Positions 9,366-19,084 of a stretch of 64,000 bases of DNA are shown piece by piece (the stretch's first letter is position 1; every line of letters starts with the position of its first letter). This DNA is from Neobacillus niacini (lineage in GTDB: Bacteria; Bacillota; Bacilli; Bacillales; Cytobacillaceae), in assembly GCF_023715785.1 (NCBI RefSeq), contig NZ_JAMBOX010000003.1, forward strand, positions 62,001-126,000. The letters are read 5' to 3'. A program made the translations under genes and the position numbers. Below the pieces are notes generated by a model that was given only the letters and a program-made list of their open reading frames with translations, made no database searches and was not told the DNA's origin.

Positions 9366-10103
9366 TTACTCGAGTTCCGATTTGTTTACAAACGGGACAA
9401 AATCAATCATTTCATCGCCATCTGAATAGGATTGTCCGTTCACTGAGTTGCCGGGGAAGGTTTCCTCATTTTCACCGTTTAAAGGTAACCAGCCGAAAAA
9501 TAAGTCTCTTGCCGGGAACAGGGGTTGGAACCATAAATCTTGCCGGCTTGCTGCCTCGATTTTTCCAAGAGAACCAACGACTGCAACCCATTCCTTAGGC
9601 AGTCCCATAACTCCATACGATTTATTATCCAGAGAAACAGCCTGCTCAAGCTGGATTTTTGGAAAATAAAAGTGTTCCCCACCTTGAAATAGGTAGTTCC
9701 GATTCTTCAACAAATAAAATTTCACAGTACTTACCCCATCATCAGGATGGATATTCCAAACGAAGTGATAGCTGGAAGCATCTTTCCTGTTAATCTTCCA
9801 GAGCCGCGGCTCGCCGTTATCATCAATATAAACAGACTTCCATTTATGTTTGGTCCAGACCCAATAGCTGATGCCATAGCGGTTCTCCTTGGTTATAAAC
9901 GGAACTACTTTATGTTGCTCATCAATAGTAACCGTGTCCTGTATCGTTTCGGCAGCGGCTTCGGGAAATATTTCATTCATTTGTTTCATCAACTGCTCAT
10001 TTGTCGGAAACTTCGCAGGTTTTGAAAAATAAAACCAATATGCCATTGCCCCCGACAGGACGACAATAACAGCCAAAACCGCAAGCATGATTTTTTTCCT
10101 CAT
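9366..10103 (-). CDS. hypothetical membrane-anchored protein
   Basis: 245 residues, not recognised. One N-terminal transmembrane segment (about 5-25) and the rest predicted outside the cell. The outer domain is rich in Trp and Tyr and in beta-type sequence, with blocks ISYWVWTKHKWKSVYIDD and GGEHFYFPKIQL. It begins one base after the stop of the upstream membrane-protein gene, so the two are translated as an operon and probably act together. Confidence 0.7.
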   Translation of the reverse strand: MRKKIMLAVLAVIVVLSGAMAYWFYFSKPAKFPTNEQLMKQMNEIFPEAAAETIQDTVTIDEQHKVVPFITKENRYGISYWVWTKHKWKSVYIDDNGEPRLWKINRKDASSYHFVWNIHPDDGVSTVKFYLLKNRNYLFQGGEHFYFPKIQLEQAVSLDNKSYGVMGLPKEWVAVVGSLGKIEAASRQDLWFQPLFPARDLFFGWLPLNGENEETFPGNSVNGQSYSDGDEMIDFVPFVNKSELE

Positions 10104-10104
10104 C

Positions 10105-10788
10105 CTAGTTTCCCTCCCTTAAGAGGGACTCGTCTAAGCGAAAATAATATTGCCGGTTTGGCGTTTGAATTAACAGTCCCTTGCCATCTTGTTCAACATA
10201 GATGATGGCTGATAGATTGCTGCCAAACTTCGGCTTTGCGCCAATCAACTGATAGGGGAACCGCTCACTAGTATCTGACAACTCATACCAATCGGTGCTT
10301 CTGACTGGCTTCTCCTTCCCTTTAAGCAGGAGCTTTGGTGCGTTTTCTTTATCAAAGCTGAGATTTTTTGCCGCAGGATGGGTGTCAATAATGGCTGCGT
10401 GCTCTACGTTTGCCAAATAGGTTAAGAGCTGATTTTGGGGAAATACGGCCTGATTACCCACGATTGCCAGCAACCCCGCAGCCAAAAAGATAAAGTTCGC
10501 AAAAAATCCCAACCAAGCATATTTCCGATAAGACTGCCACTGTGGAAGTCTTCCTCTTAGTAAAAATAATATCCAGACACCGAGCGGCAAAATCGAGATT
10601 CTGATCACTTGGTCAAATAACGGCCAATCAATCGAAAACGAAAATAAACCGATATAAATGATAATAATAACCTTCCATATCTTAGGCTTTATTTCTTGTT
10701 TTTTATAAATCTGCCAAGCAATGATTCCAACCGCTGTCCAACCGATCACATCAAAAATAATTCCGATGATACTCCGCATCCATACCAC
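10105..10788 (-). CDS. hypothetical membrane protein, operon partner of the next gene
   Basis: 227 residues, not recognised. Four hydrophobic helices lie in the first 125 residues (about 5-27, 38-55, 60-80, 95-115), then a soluble C-terminal domain of about 110 residues ending in LIQTPNRQYYFRLDESLL, which looks beta-rich. Its stop lies one base from the start of the downstream gene. The pair has no other neighbours on the strand, so function cannot be inferred from context. Confidence 0.7.
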   Translation of the reverse strand: MVWMRSIIGIIFDVIGWTAVGIIAWQIYKKQEIKPKIWKVIIIIYIGLFSFSIDWPLFDQVIRISILPLGVWILFLLRGRLPQWQSYRKYAWLGFFANFIFLAAGLLAIVGNQAVFPQNQLLTYLANVEHAAIIDTHPAAKNLSFDKENAPKLLLKGKEKPVRSTDWYELSDTSERFPYQLIGAKPKFGSNLSAIIYVEQDGKGLLIQTPNRQYYFRLDESLLREGN

Positions 10789-10947
10789 TCCTTATAATGT
10801 AACAATAATGGATGCTGTCATTTTTGACCATTCAAATTTCCAGTTTTTTCACGAGACGAATATGTTTTTACTTGTTTTTGTAAAAACTATTGGATAAGAA
10901 TATTTCTCCTGAGGTGAATCATCAATGGCCAAAGCCAATGCACAGCC

Positions 10948-10973
10948 AAAAAAAAGACCCCAACCGGAGTCCT
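10948..10973 (-). terminator. terminator of the small helical protein gene
   Basis: GACCCC (10956-10961) against GGAGTC (10966-10971) with one G-U pair; on the minus strand it is followed by eight T. It overlaps the end of the gene at 10974. Confidence 0.6.
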
Positions 10974-11219
10974 TCATTTTTCGTCGTTTAATTCATCGAT
11001 AAGCTGCTTCGTTCTCTTGGCATTTCCTTCGGCAAAATTTTCGAGCCGCTGCTTCAGTTCATCATCATCATGGATCCGTTCGGCAGTGATCAAATATGTC
11101 CTCATTAAGTCTTCTTCTATTTCAATTGAATTTTTAAGGATATCTTGAAGCTGCTCCTTCTCCTCGCTATTATTGCCCTTAAATATATTCATCTCAGCTA
11201 CGCACCCCTTTTTTATCAT
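10974..11219 (-). CDS. hypothetical small helical protein
   Basis: 81 residues, highly charged and almost entirely helical (EEKEQLQDILKNSIEIEEDL), perhaps a small helix bundle or ferritin-like fragment. The first ATG has GGAG seven bases upstream; a second ATG at 11192 (MNIFKGNN) has poorer spacing. It lies just downstream of the TerC gene on the same strand and may share its transcript. Function unknown. Confidence 0.6.
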   Translation of the reverse strand: MIKKGCVAEMNIFKGNNSEEKEQLQDILKNSIEIEEDLMRTYLITAERIHDDDELKQRLENFAEGNAKRTKQLIDELNDEK

Positions 11220-11250
11220 TAGAATTCTCCAATGTATGATGGGTTATCCG

Positions 11251-12009
11251 TTAATGCGAAAACCTCTCTCTCCTTTTTCGAATCGCATGAATAATAAAGG
11301 TAGCAACAAAGGCAAACACCAATACTGCAATAAATACTTCATTTGGAATATGGATATCGATCAGGGTCAGTCCCATTTTCACCGCAATAAAAGTAATCAA
11401 TACGTAAGCCGTTGTTTCAAGCTCTGGCACCCGGTTCATCAAACTGATAAAAAATGTAGCGATGCCCCGCATCATCAGGATTCCGATCATGCCGCCGAGC
11501 AGGATGACCCAAACTTCGTCAGAAACGGCCAGGGCGGTTAAGATACTATCAACGGAGAACGCCAAATCCATTAGCTCCACACTGATAACGGTTGCCCAAA
11601 AGAACCCAAACGTCTTCGTCAGCCAACCCTTTGGCGCTTGAATGGTTTCCTCGTCTCCTCCCTCTTTGCGGCCATATTTATCAATGAAGAATTTGATGGC
11701 AAGCCAGAGCAAATATAGAGCCCCAATTAATTTAATAAACCATAGTTTGATCAAAAAAGTACCCAAGCCAATAAAGATAAATCGGAATAAATAGGCGCCC
11801 CATAAACCATAAACGAGGGCTTTCTTTTGCTGTTCCTTTGGCAGAGGCTTAACAAATGCCGACAGTACGAGCGCATTGTCTGCAGATAAAATACATTCCA
11901 GTACTGCCAATGATAGAATTAATCCCCATGCTTTTGGCGAGGTAAGAACGTCTGCCCACATATGCCAGTCCAGCATCGAGGCATAGGTGGCTAAAATATC
12001 TTCCCACAT
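11251..12009 (-). CDS. TerC family integral membrane protein (YceF/YkoY type)
   Basis: About 252 residues with seven or so transmembrane helices. Family acidic motifs lie inside the membrane: LECILSADNALVLS and MDLAFSVDSILTA. Relatives in bacilli export or handle manganese, and the wider family includes tellurite-resistance proteins. Two close ATG codons (12015 and 12009) are possible; AAAGGAG sits eight bases before the second, which I chose. No yybP-ykoY manganese riboswitch was recognised in the 200 bases upstream. Confidence 0.88.
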   Translation of the reverse strand: MWEDILATYASMLDWHMWADVLTSPKAWGLILSLAVLECILSADNALVLSAFVKPLPKEQQKKALVYGLWGAYLFRFIFIGLGTFLIKLWFIKLIGALYLLWLAIKFFIDKYGRKEGGDEETIQAPKGWLTKTFGFFWATVISVELMDLAFSVDSILTALAVSDEVWVILLGGMIGILMMRGIATFFISLMNRVPELETTAYVLITFIAVKMGLTLIDIHIPNEVFIAVLVFAFVATFIIHAIRKRRERFSH

Positions 12010-12138
12010 GTTCATTTCTCCTTTGCTATTTACCCAATAGTATATATGCACAGTCTTATTTTACACCTTTAGGCCGATCTAACCACAAAAAATAAACCTG
12101 AAATTGAAACTTCTGCCTTTTCTGCACTCATCAACTAG

Positions 12139-12169
12139 TACATAATTCCATTTCATCCGATTAATACTA
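12139..12169 (+). promoter_or_regulatory. possible forespore (sigma-G type) promoter of ger operon
   Basis: TACATA at 12139-12144 and AATACTA at 12163-12169, spacer 18. The sigma-G consensus remembered here is TGNATA-N18-CATACTA, so each element has one mismatch. Germination receptor operons are normally transcribed by sigma-G, which fits. Confidence 0.45.
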
Positions 12170-12210
12170 ATGAACACGTATGTATTTTTTTACTAGGGTC
12201 TGGTGGTTTA

Positions 12211-13734
12211 ATGTTTTTTAGAAAGCGGCCAAAGCAACTAAACAAAATAAATTATGAAACGAAAGAAAGCTCTATTCTTGAGTTGCTAGAGAAGGCCAAA
12301 CAATCCAGTGACTTTGAAACATTTTCACCAGTGGAAAAAAACGCCTTTCTCTCAATTAGTTATTATAAAACACTAGTGGATATGGATCTATTCAATCGTA
12401 TATTTTTGAAGAATCTCAAAGAGAAGCTTGCATCAATTAAAAATCTTGCCGATTTAAAAAGCATTGTTCCAATCGATAGTATTCTAATTACACAGGATGT
12501 AAAGGAAGTAGAGAAAGGGCTTTATCACGGAGCGGCGGTAATCCACCTACACAATAACCTCCAAGAATGTGCCTTAGTTGGCTTATCCGACCCACGACTA
12601 GGGAAACGGGAAGTTAACGAAACTGAAAATGAATTTAGTGTTATCGGCCCGAAAATTGGCTTTATCGAAGACCTCAGTACCAACCTTCATTTGTTAAGAA
12701 GTCAATTGATTACATCCGACCTTATCTTTGAGGAATTTGAAGTGGGGACAAGATCCAAAACAAAAGTGGTTGTCGCCCATTTATCCGGGGTTACCAACCC
12801 TGATTATGTACAAACGGCAAGGCAGCGGATTCAAGACCTCGATATTGATGTTTTATACGATAATTCACAGTTGGAAGAATTGATTTCCGATTATTCCACT
12901 ACACCATTTCCTTTGTTTATTAATACAGAGAGGGTAGACAGAACCATTTACTCATTAATAAGAGGAAATGTCGTTATATTGACAGACAATTCCTGTTACG
13001 CCCTAATAGGACCTGCAGCACTTATGAACTTTTTTTCCACTCCTGAGGACTTTTATCTTCCTTGGGTGGTGGCATCTTTTTTTAGAATCATTCGGATTTT
13101 TGGTATGTTATTTTCTATCTTTGTCACTTCGTTTTATGTAGCCATCCTTACCTATCATTTTGAAATTGTCCCGAAGGACCTATTAGGGCCAATCATCTTT
13201 TCAAGAGCCAATGTTCCATTTCCCCCAGTAGTAGAGGTGCTATTTTTGGAAATCACCATCGAACTGCTCCGGGAAGCAGGGGCACGGCTTCCGACCAAAA
13301 TCGGGCAAACCCTAGGTATTGTCGGTGGTATTGTAATTGGTCAGGCAACAGTGCAAGCTGCGTTAACAAGTAATATCTTATTGATTCTGGTAGCATTGGG
13401 AGCATTATCTTCCTTTACCACCCCTATCTACAAAATGTCAAATACGGTCCGACTTTTGCGTTATCCGTTTATTCTGCTAGCTGCGATTTGGGGGGGATTT
13501 GGCATCTATATCGGGGTTATTTTCTTGGTTACCCATTTACTTCGTCTTAAATCTTTGGGAAGTCCTTATTTGCTACCGTTGTCTCCATACCGTAAAGGCG
13601 GTTTATCCAATACGTTCATTAGAAAAAACGATTTTCATAAAGAAAAACGCAATAAATTTTTAAGAGCCCTTAGCCGTAAAAGGTTCAATCCAATAACAAA
13701 CAAGGACCCGGAAGAGGGATTGAATTCAGAATAA
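12211..13734 (+). CDS. spore germination receptor A subunit (GerA family)
   Basis: 507 residues, the usual length. A hydrophilic N-terminal domain (about 1-280) is followed by four to five transmembrane helices (about 285-470) and a basic C-terminal tail. Family blocks are IGPKIGFIEDLSTNLHLLRS and VRLLRYPFILLA. It forms a nutrient germinant receptor in the spore inner membrane with the C and B proteins encoded next. Gene order A-C-B is a common variant. The nutrient recognised cannot be inferred. The 18-base gap to gerC supports one operon. Confidence 0.95.
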   Translation: MFFRKRPKQLNKINYETKESSILELLEKAKQSSDFETFSPVEKNAFLSISYYKTLVDMDLFNRIFLKNLKEKLASIKNLADLKSIVPIDSILITQDVKEVEKGLYHGAAVIHLHNNLQECALVGLSDPRLGKREVNETENEFSVIGPKIGFIEDLSTNLHLLRSQLITSDLIFEEFEVGTRSKTKVVVAHLSGVTNPDYVQTARQRIQDLDIDVLYDNSQLEELISDYSTTPFPLFINTERVDRTIYSLIRGNVVILTDNSCYALIGPAALMNFFSTPEDFYLPWVVASFFRIIRIFGMLFSIFVTSFYVAILTYHFEIVPKDLLGPIIFSRANVPFPPVVEVLFLEITIELLREAGARLPTKIGQTLGIVGGIVIGQATVQAALTSNILLILVALGALSSFTTPIYKMSNTVRLLRYPFILLAAIWGGFGIYIGVIFLVTHLLRLKSLGSPYLLPLSPYRKGGLSNTFIRKNDFHKEKRNKFLRALSRKRFNPITNKDPEEGLNSE

Positions 13735-13752
13735 AATTCATGAGAAAGAAAG

Positions 13753-14850
13753 ATGACGATGAAAAAAAATGGCCATAAACAATACCTATTCCTGTTGCTA
13801 CTTCTTTCTGTCAGTCTAGCCGGATGTTCCAGAACGAATATCATCGATCAATTAAGTATTATCCATGTGTATGGATTTGACTTGGACAAAGACGGGAATG
13901 TGGTTGGAACCGCATTGTATCCCATTCACTCCAAATCCAGGGGCGATGCGAGTATTCAATTCGTTGAAGAGAAAGCCCCAATCGGTCCATTGATTCCAGC
14001 GAGAATGGATCAACATACGATCATGCCAATTAAGCTGTCCAAAATCAGGGTTATTGTGTTTGGAAAAAAATTCGCGAAAACAGATACAAGTCAGCAAGTA
14101 AAGCGGTTTATCCTTACCCCCCAACTTGGGACAAATATTCAAATTGTCGTATCCGAACAATCCGCCAAGGAAGCACTTAAAGCCATTAAGAAAAGGGGGG
14201 AACTCACATTAGCTGACCAATTGAAACATAATATGATCCACCAGAACATGCCGGAAATGAACCTGCACGTTTTTTTAAACCACTTTTTTGGCGAAGGAAT
14301 GGATGCTTACTTGCCAATGATTGCAGTGGAGAAAGACAGGATAAAGCTGGATGGGGTTGGAATTTTCAAAGATGCCAAGTTTAAACTTCAGTTAAACGAG
14401 AAACAGACATTCATATTTTCGATATTGGAAAATAAAAACACGGAAGGTATGTATAAAATTAAAACCACGGAAAACGGCAAGCCTGAAATAATAACTGTCA
14501 GTGGTTATAAGAGTAAAAACCGGTGGGAATTGGTCGATAATCATCCACAGCACTTAAAGCTAACTTTAAATCTTAAGTGGGTAGCCAATAGCTATCCAGA
14601 CTGGATTGACATTGCAAATTCAGGTGACTTAAAAAAACTTGAAACCATTGTTGCAAAAGATATAAAAAAAGAGGTTGAGACCTTATTAAGAACTTTGCAA
14701 AAAAATGAAGTCGATCCTCTAGGGATTGGGAATATTGTGAGGGCACGAGACAGGAACTGGAAGGAAAAAACATTTTATGAAACATACCCAAAACTTCCAA
14801 TCCATGTAAAAGTCAATGTAGAACTTCTTCATACTGGGCTAGAATCCTAA
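13753..14850 (+). CDS. spore germination receptor C lipoprotein (GerC family)
   Basis: 365 residues with a lipoprotein signal: hydrophobic stretch at 11-22 and lipobox LAGC with Cys25. The mature part has the three-domain GerC layout, including GVGIFKDAKFKLQLNEKQ in the middle. After lipidation it is anchored on the outer face of the spore inner membrane as part of the receptor. Two ATG codons (13753 and 13759) are close; the ribosome site is weak. It lies between gerA and gerB with short gaps. Confidence 0.93.
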   Translation: MTMKKNGHKQYLFLLLLLSVSLAGCSRTNIIDQLSIIHVYGFDLDKDGNVVGTALYPIHSKSRGDASIQFVEEKAPIGPLIPARMDQHTIMPIKLSKIRVIVFGKKFAKTDTSQQVKRFILTPQLGTNIQIVVSEQSAKEALKAIKKRGELTLADQLKHNMIHQNMPEMNLHVFLNHFFGEGMDAYLPMIAVEKDRIKLDGVGIFKDAKFKLQLNEKQTFIFSILENKNTEGMYKIKTTENGKPEIITVSGYKSKNRWELVDNHPQHLKLTLNLKWVANSYPDWIDIANSGDLKKLETIVAKDIKKEVETLLRTLQKNEVDPLGIGNIVRARDRNWKEKTFYETYPKLPIHVKVNVELLHTGLES

Positions 14851-14870
14851 AAGTGGACAAGGTGATAAAT

Positions 14871-15983
14871 GTGCAATCAGCAGTTAAAGAAAATTCAATG
14901 GTTTCACCTTATTTTCTCTTTTTCCTGATTCATGGCTCACAGGTAGGAATTAGTGTGTTAAATTTTCAATCAAGAATCAGTAAAGGAGCAGGACAGGATG
15001 CCTGGGTATCGGTATTGGCTGTCGGGCTTAGTCTGAACCTGATATTTTTCATGATGTTACACATTATGAAACATGCAAGCAACGGAGATATCATATCCTT
15101 CCATACCGATACATTCGGTAAATGGATTGGCGGGCTTCTTAATCTAGCTATGACCTTTACTTTTTTAGTTGCTGGTTTATTAGTGTCCCACTCGTTTATC
15201 GAACTTCTCCAGGTGTGGGTGTTTGATGGAATTCCAAGTTGGGAGTTTGCTCTTCTCATATGTTTGCTAAGCTATTATATTGTTTCCGGAGGATTTCGAA
15301 TTTTAGCTGGAATTTCCTTTTGGGGCGTGGTGATTCCGTCATTTTTGATGCTTTCGTCGCTATACCTGTTCCATTATCGGGAAGTTTCGTATCTCATGCC
15401 AATTTTTAACCATGGAATAACGGAGTACTTTATTTCAGCAAAAGCATCCGCCACGATGTTTTTTGGATTTGAAACGGCCCTTGTGTATTTTCCTTTTATC
15501 AAGAATGGATCCCGGGCCACTAAATGGGGACATTTCGGATTATTATGTACAACGCTTGTGTACGTGGTCATTACATTGGTAACTTTTATGTTCTTTACTC
15601 AAGGAAAACTCAAGATTTTAACGTGGCCGACCTTGACCATGATCAAAATTATCGCTTTTCCTTTTTTGGAGCGCTTTGAGTTTATTTTTATCTTTACCTG
15701 GCTGTTTGTGATTCTTCCCGTTATTTGCATTTATTTATGGTCAGCGGTCCGCACTGTCAAACTGACATTTCCAAAACTTAAACCGACCTATGTCTTGTTC
15801 TTTTTCATTTGCTGTTACTTTTTTTACAGCAGTATATTGGAGGATATATATTATACAAAGCTTTTGATTAATATGATCCGATATAACGGCTTCATCTTTC
15901 TTTTTGGCTATATTCCCTTATTATTTATAATCAGCTTGATGAAGGTCTTGATAAAAAATAGAAAGCAGCAATCCAATTCATAG
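14871..15983 (+). CDS. spore germination receptor B subunit (GerB family permease)
   Basis: About 370 residues with ten hydrophobic helices, an APC-superfamily fold, thought to hold the germinant-binding pocket. I prefer the GTG at 14871 because AAGGTGAT precedes it at a good distance; an in-frame GTG at 14853, two bases after the gerC stop, is the alternative. The ger operon ends here, head to head with the convergent Spo0A-like gene. The specificity of the receptor is not known. Confidence 0.92.
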   Translation: MQSAVKENSMVSPYFLFFLIHGSQVGISVLNFQSRISKGAGQDAWVSVLAVGLSLNLIFFMMLHIMKHASNGDIISFHTDTFGKWIGGLLNLAMTFTFLVAGLLVSHSFIELLQVWVFDGIPSWEFALLICLLSYYIVSGGFRILAGISFWGVVIPSFLMLSSLYLFHYREVSYLMPIFNHGITEYFISAKASATMFFGFETALVYFPFIKNGSRATKWGHFGLLCTTLVYVVITLVTFMFFTQGKLKILTWPTLTMIKIIAFPFLERFEFIFIFTWLFVILPVICIYLWSAVRTVKLTFPKLKPTYVLFFFICCYFFYSSILEDIYYTKLLINMIRYNGFIFLFGYIPLLFIISLMKVLIKNRKQQSNS

Positions 15984-16019
15984 CGAGGGATGCTGCATCT
16001 ATTTTTCATCGGTTTTTTA

Positions 16020-16790
16020 TTAACTAACGGAATGTAATCGTAAATGATCAGAAATTAAGGCAATAAATTCTGCATTTGTCGGTTTTCCTTTTAATGGACT
16101 GACAGTATTGCCAAATACAAACTCTATTTGTTCGATACTCCCACGGTTCCATCCGACTTCGATGGCATGTCTGATCGCTCTTTCAACACGGCTAGCCGTC
16201 GTATGAAATTTCTCGGCAATGGCTGGATAGATGATTTTTGTGACGCCTCCCAATACTTCAACATTATGGAACACCATTTGGATGGCTTCCCGCAAAAATA
16301 AATACCCCTTTAAATTCGCCGGGATACCCACCGACCGCAACACATCGGTTACCCTTACTTCCAGGTTGTCATCCTGCTTGTCCTGTTTCAATCCCTTGTC
16401 TTTCACACTTGGGATATAGGAGTCCTTTTTATGGCAAATAGTCCGGATCGTTTCTGATAATTGGGTAAGCTCAAACGGCTTTAACAGAAAATACGATACT
16501 CCCAATTCGCTCGCTTTTTTGATGATATCGTCTTTGCCGAACGCAGTGAGCATCAATACTTTTGTATAAATATTTTCTTCATATAGTTGTTCTAGTAACG
16601 ATAGACCATCGGAGTGAGGCATGACCAAATCCAGGATCACAATGTCAGGATTTTCATTTTTAATTAGTTCCATTCCATCAAAACCATTGTGGGCAATTCC
16701 AACTATTTTCATATCGGTTTGGGTTGAGAGGTACTCGTCCATTACTTCTGTTAATTGAATGTTATCATCAATAAGTCCAATTCTTATCAT
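16020..16790 (-). CDS. Spo0A-family sporulation response regulator, probable paralogue
   Basis: 256 residues. The receiver domain (1-120) keeps D8/D9, phospho-acceptor D54 (VILDLVMPH), T82 and K104. The C-terminal Spo0A DNA-binding domain (about 145-255) keeps the recognition region [20 protein letters not shown] almost unchanged. Master Spo0A genes normally follow spoIVB and recN, which are absent here; this gene sits beside a ger operon, and its receiver differs clearly from the B. subtilis protein recalled. I therefore infer a second Spo0A-like regulator rather than the master gene. It would bind 0A-box-type sites when phosphorylated. Confidence 0.85.
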   Translation of the reverse strand: MIRIGLIDDNIQLTEVMDEYLSTQTDMKIVGIAHNGFDGMELIKNENPDIVILDLVMPHSDGLSLLEQLYEENIYTKVLMLTAFGKDDIIKKASELGVSYFLLKPFELTQLSETIRTICHKKDSYIPSVKDKGLKQDKQDDNLEVRVTDVLRSVGIPANLKGYLFLREAIQMVFHNVEVLGGVTKIIYPAIAEKFHTTASRVERAIRHAIEVGWNRGSIEQIEFVFGNTVSPLKGKPTNAEFIALISDHLRLHSVS

Positions 16791-16976
16791 TTTTCAATTT
16801 CCCCCTTAAGAATTTCGGCACTTACTATTTTTCGGTAATTGCGAAAGGATGACAAGAAGTTTATTACAACATTTTTTTCATTTGCCGCCAATTCATAGGG
16901 GAAATTTGCATGTTCTTGTCGATATTATCGCTGCATTGTCAATATTACTAGACTTTAGAACTATAAATCTTTAGCC

Positions 16977-17010
16977 GAAAAAGACCGTCAACAATGAGAC
17001 GGCCTTTTTG
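16977..17010 (-). terminator. terminator of the phage-type small gene
   Basis: AGACCGTC (16982-16989) pairs with GACGGCCT (16998-17005), with A- and T-runs on both sides. It lies after the stop of the gene at 17024. Confidence 0.75.
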
Positions 17011-17023
17011 TATGTTGTTCTTA

Positions 17024-17347
17024 TTAGCACAGTTTCGACCAAAGCCTGCTGGTCATCGCTTCCGAACCTTGTTCAATAATCGAGTAGGCGGCATTCGTAA
17101 TCGCTTGTGCCAACGTTTCCCCGGTTCCGGTTACATCATTAAAGCAAACCTCAGATGCCCCTTTGTTGGTATAGGTGAAGCCGTATTCTTTCAGCCTTTC
17201 GACAATAAGCATCGCATGGTCAAGATTATGCTCAGGCTGAAACTCGTGCTCGTGGATGAAGATGCCCTTTTCAAAATCAAACCATTTATCCCACCTATTT
17301 AACTTCCAACCAAGTATTCTCCGTGCAATTGCGTCTACCTTATACAA
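17024..17347 (-). CDS. phage ABA-sandwich domain protein (BC1872 type)
   Basis: 107 residues resembling the small 'phage ABA sandwich' family: an N-terminal IARRILGW helix, a DKWFDFEKG segment, then a helix (AMLIVERLKEYGFTY) and C-terminal AITNAAYSII. Start is TTG with AAAGGAGG nine bases upstream. Such genes occur in prophages and scattered in Bacillus chromosomes; no other phage gene is nearby, so this is a solitary copy. Function is not known. Confidence 0.65.
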   Translation of the reverse strand: MYKVDAIARRILGWKLNRWDKWFDFEKGIFIHEHEFQPEHNLDHAMLIVERLKEYGFTYTNKGASEVCFNDVTGTGETLAQAITNAAYSIIEQGSEAMTSRLWSKLC

Positions 17348-17528
17348 ATTATGAAGCCTCCTTTTTAATTGTTATATAACAATTAAGTTTATTTAAGAGA
17401 ATTATATAACAGCTATCAGAAGATTTCCACCATTTTGAAAAAATATTTTGCAAAGATTGTTCGGAAGAGGCGAGCGCAGTCAACAAATCGTTTGATGCGG
17501 TGGACGTGTAATAAGTTTTTGTAAAAAA

Positions 17529-17567
17529 ATAGGCTCTGTCCTCTTTTCAGGAGCAGAGCCTATTTTT
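17529..17567 (-). terminator. terminator of selO
   Basis: Arms AGGCTCTG and CAGAGCCT with an inner CCT/AGG pairing, flanked by A- and T-runs; directly after the selO stop. Confidence 0.85.
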
Positions 17568-17568
17568 A

Positions 17569-19038
17569 TCATGTACCACAAAAAGTCCTATACGGCCGGT
17601 TGGTTTGGGCAGGCAGAGTACAGTACTCCTCCTGTTCCGGAGTGTAAGCATATGGAGTTGCCAGGACTTTAAGCAATCTCTCCATCACGGTTAAGTCACC
17701 TTCCTCGACAGCGGCTGTTAACGCTTCTTCCACTCGGTAGTTGCGAGGGATCACCGAAGGATTGGAGTTCTGCATCAATTGTTGAACGTCATTCTTTGAT
17801 TGCTTCTGCCGCTCCAACCTTGCCTGCCAGCGCTCAAACCACTTTGTGAATTCCGGAGTACCAAACATGGCTGTGTCTTCCTGTTTTGACATGGTTAGGG
17901 CGCGAAAAGTGTTGGTATAGTCAGCACGATGCATTTTCATCATGTTGAGAAGATCTTCAATTAGCGCTCCATCCTCGGCCTCTTCATTAAAAATTCCCAA
18001 CTTTGCCCGCATCCCCTCGAGCCAATTTGAGCGGTACTGCCCCATATAGTCTGAAATTTCATATTGGGCAATTTCTACTGCCTGCTCCTCGTTGTCATGC
18101 AGCAGCGGAAGCAAGGTTTCCGCGAATCGCGCCAGGTTCCAGCCGCCAATAGGCGGTTGATTCCCATAGGCATACCGGCCTTCCCGGTCAATTGAACTGA
18201 ACACGGTCGCTGGGTCGTACGTATCCATAAACGCGCACGGTCCATAATCAATACTTTCGCCGCTAATTGCCATATTGTCGGTATTCATCACACCATGAAT
18301 AAAACCAACTAGCTGCCATTTGGCAATCAAGGCAGCCTGCCGCTTGATGACTTCGCGAAGCAGGGCAAGGTAGCGGTGGTCATCTTTTTCAATTTCCGGA
18401 TAATGGCGGTCGATTGTATAGTCAGCTAGTATCCGTAGGTCATCTACATTACCCTTCCCTGCAGCATACTGGAAGGTGCCGACACGGATATGGCTGGCGG
18501 CGACTCTTGTTAAAATCGCGCCGGGCAGTGTCGTTTCTCGATAAACCGGTTCACCGGTTGTCACCACCGCCAAACTGCGCGTGGTCGGGATCCCGAGTGC
18601 GTGCATCGCCTCACTGATGATGTACTCACGCAGCATCGGCCCAAGCGCGGCCCGGCCGTCGCCGCCGCGGGAAAATGGCGTCCTCCCCGCCCCTTTGAGT
18701 TGAATATCAAACCTTTCGCCGGAAGGGGTCATTTGCTCGCCAAGAAGAATGGCCCGTCCGTCTCCCAGCATTGTAAAATGGCCAAACTGGTGGCCGGCAT
18801 AGGCTTGCGCCAGCGGCGAAGCCCCATCGGGAATAATGTTGCCGGCAAACACGGCGAGGCTGTCCTCCGTTTGCAATGCTTCTGCGTTCAGCCCCAGTGC
18901 CGCGGCTAGCGAGCCATTTAGGATGACTAGGTTCGGCTCGCTCACTGGCGTTGGTTTCGTGTCGGTAAAAAAAGCCTTCGGCAGCCGGGCATAACTATTA
19001 TCAAAATTCCAGCCAGGTTTTGGTATGTTTTTTGTCAT
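17569..19038 (-). CDS. selO: protein adenylyltransferase SelO (YdiU family)
   Basis: 489 residues, the usual SelO length. It is a pseudokinase-fold enzyme that transfers AMP from ATP to Ser, Thr or Tyr of other proteins. Visible are [15 protein letters not shown], the catalytic loop HGVMNTDNM, the DFG-like DYGPCAFMD, and the conserved C-terminal RTFCGT with its cysteine. ATG at 19038 is preceded by AGAGGAGG. The open frame upstream runs through a repeat array and is not coding. In E. coli SelO acts in redox stress; targets here are unknown. Confidence 0.94.
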   Translation of the reverse strand: MTKNIPKPGWNFDNSYARLPKAFFTDTKPTPVSEPNLVILNGSLAAALGLNAEALQTEDSLAVFAGNIIPDGASPLAQAYAGHQFGHFTMLGDGRAILLGEQMTPSGERFDIQLKGAGRTPFSRGGDGRAALGPMLREYIISEAMHALGIPTTRSLAVVTTGEPVYRETTLPGAILTRVAASHIRVGTFQYAAGKGNVDDLRILADYTIDRHYPEIEKDDHRYLALLREVIKRQAALIAKWQLVGFIHGVMNTDNMAISGESIDYGPCAFMDTYDPATVFSSIDREGRYAYGNQPPIGGWNLARFAETLLPLLHDNEEQAVEIAQYEISDYMGQYRSNWLEGMRAKLGIFNEEAEDGALIEDLLNMMKMHRADYTNTFRALTMSKQEDTAMFGTPEFTKWFERWQARLERQKQSKNDVQQLMQNSNPSVIPRNYRVEEALTAAVEEGDLTVMERLLKVLATPYAYTPEQEEYCTLPAQTNRPYRTFCGT

Positions 19039-19084
19039 TGCCGTCCTCCTCTTTGAATGCTTCAATCCACTCCGTTTTGGGTTA

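Noticed and set aside
12010-12210. yybP-ykoY manganese riboswitch before the TerC gene
   Set aside because: No paired conserved loops were found in the 200-base region.
17024-17347. Prophage remnant
   Set aside because: Only one small phage-type gene is present, with no integrase, structural or lysis genes, so a prophage cannot be claimed.
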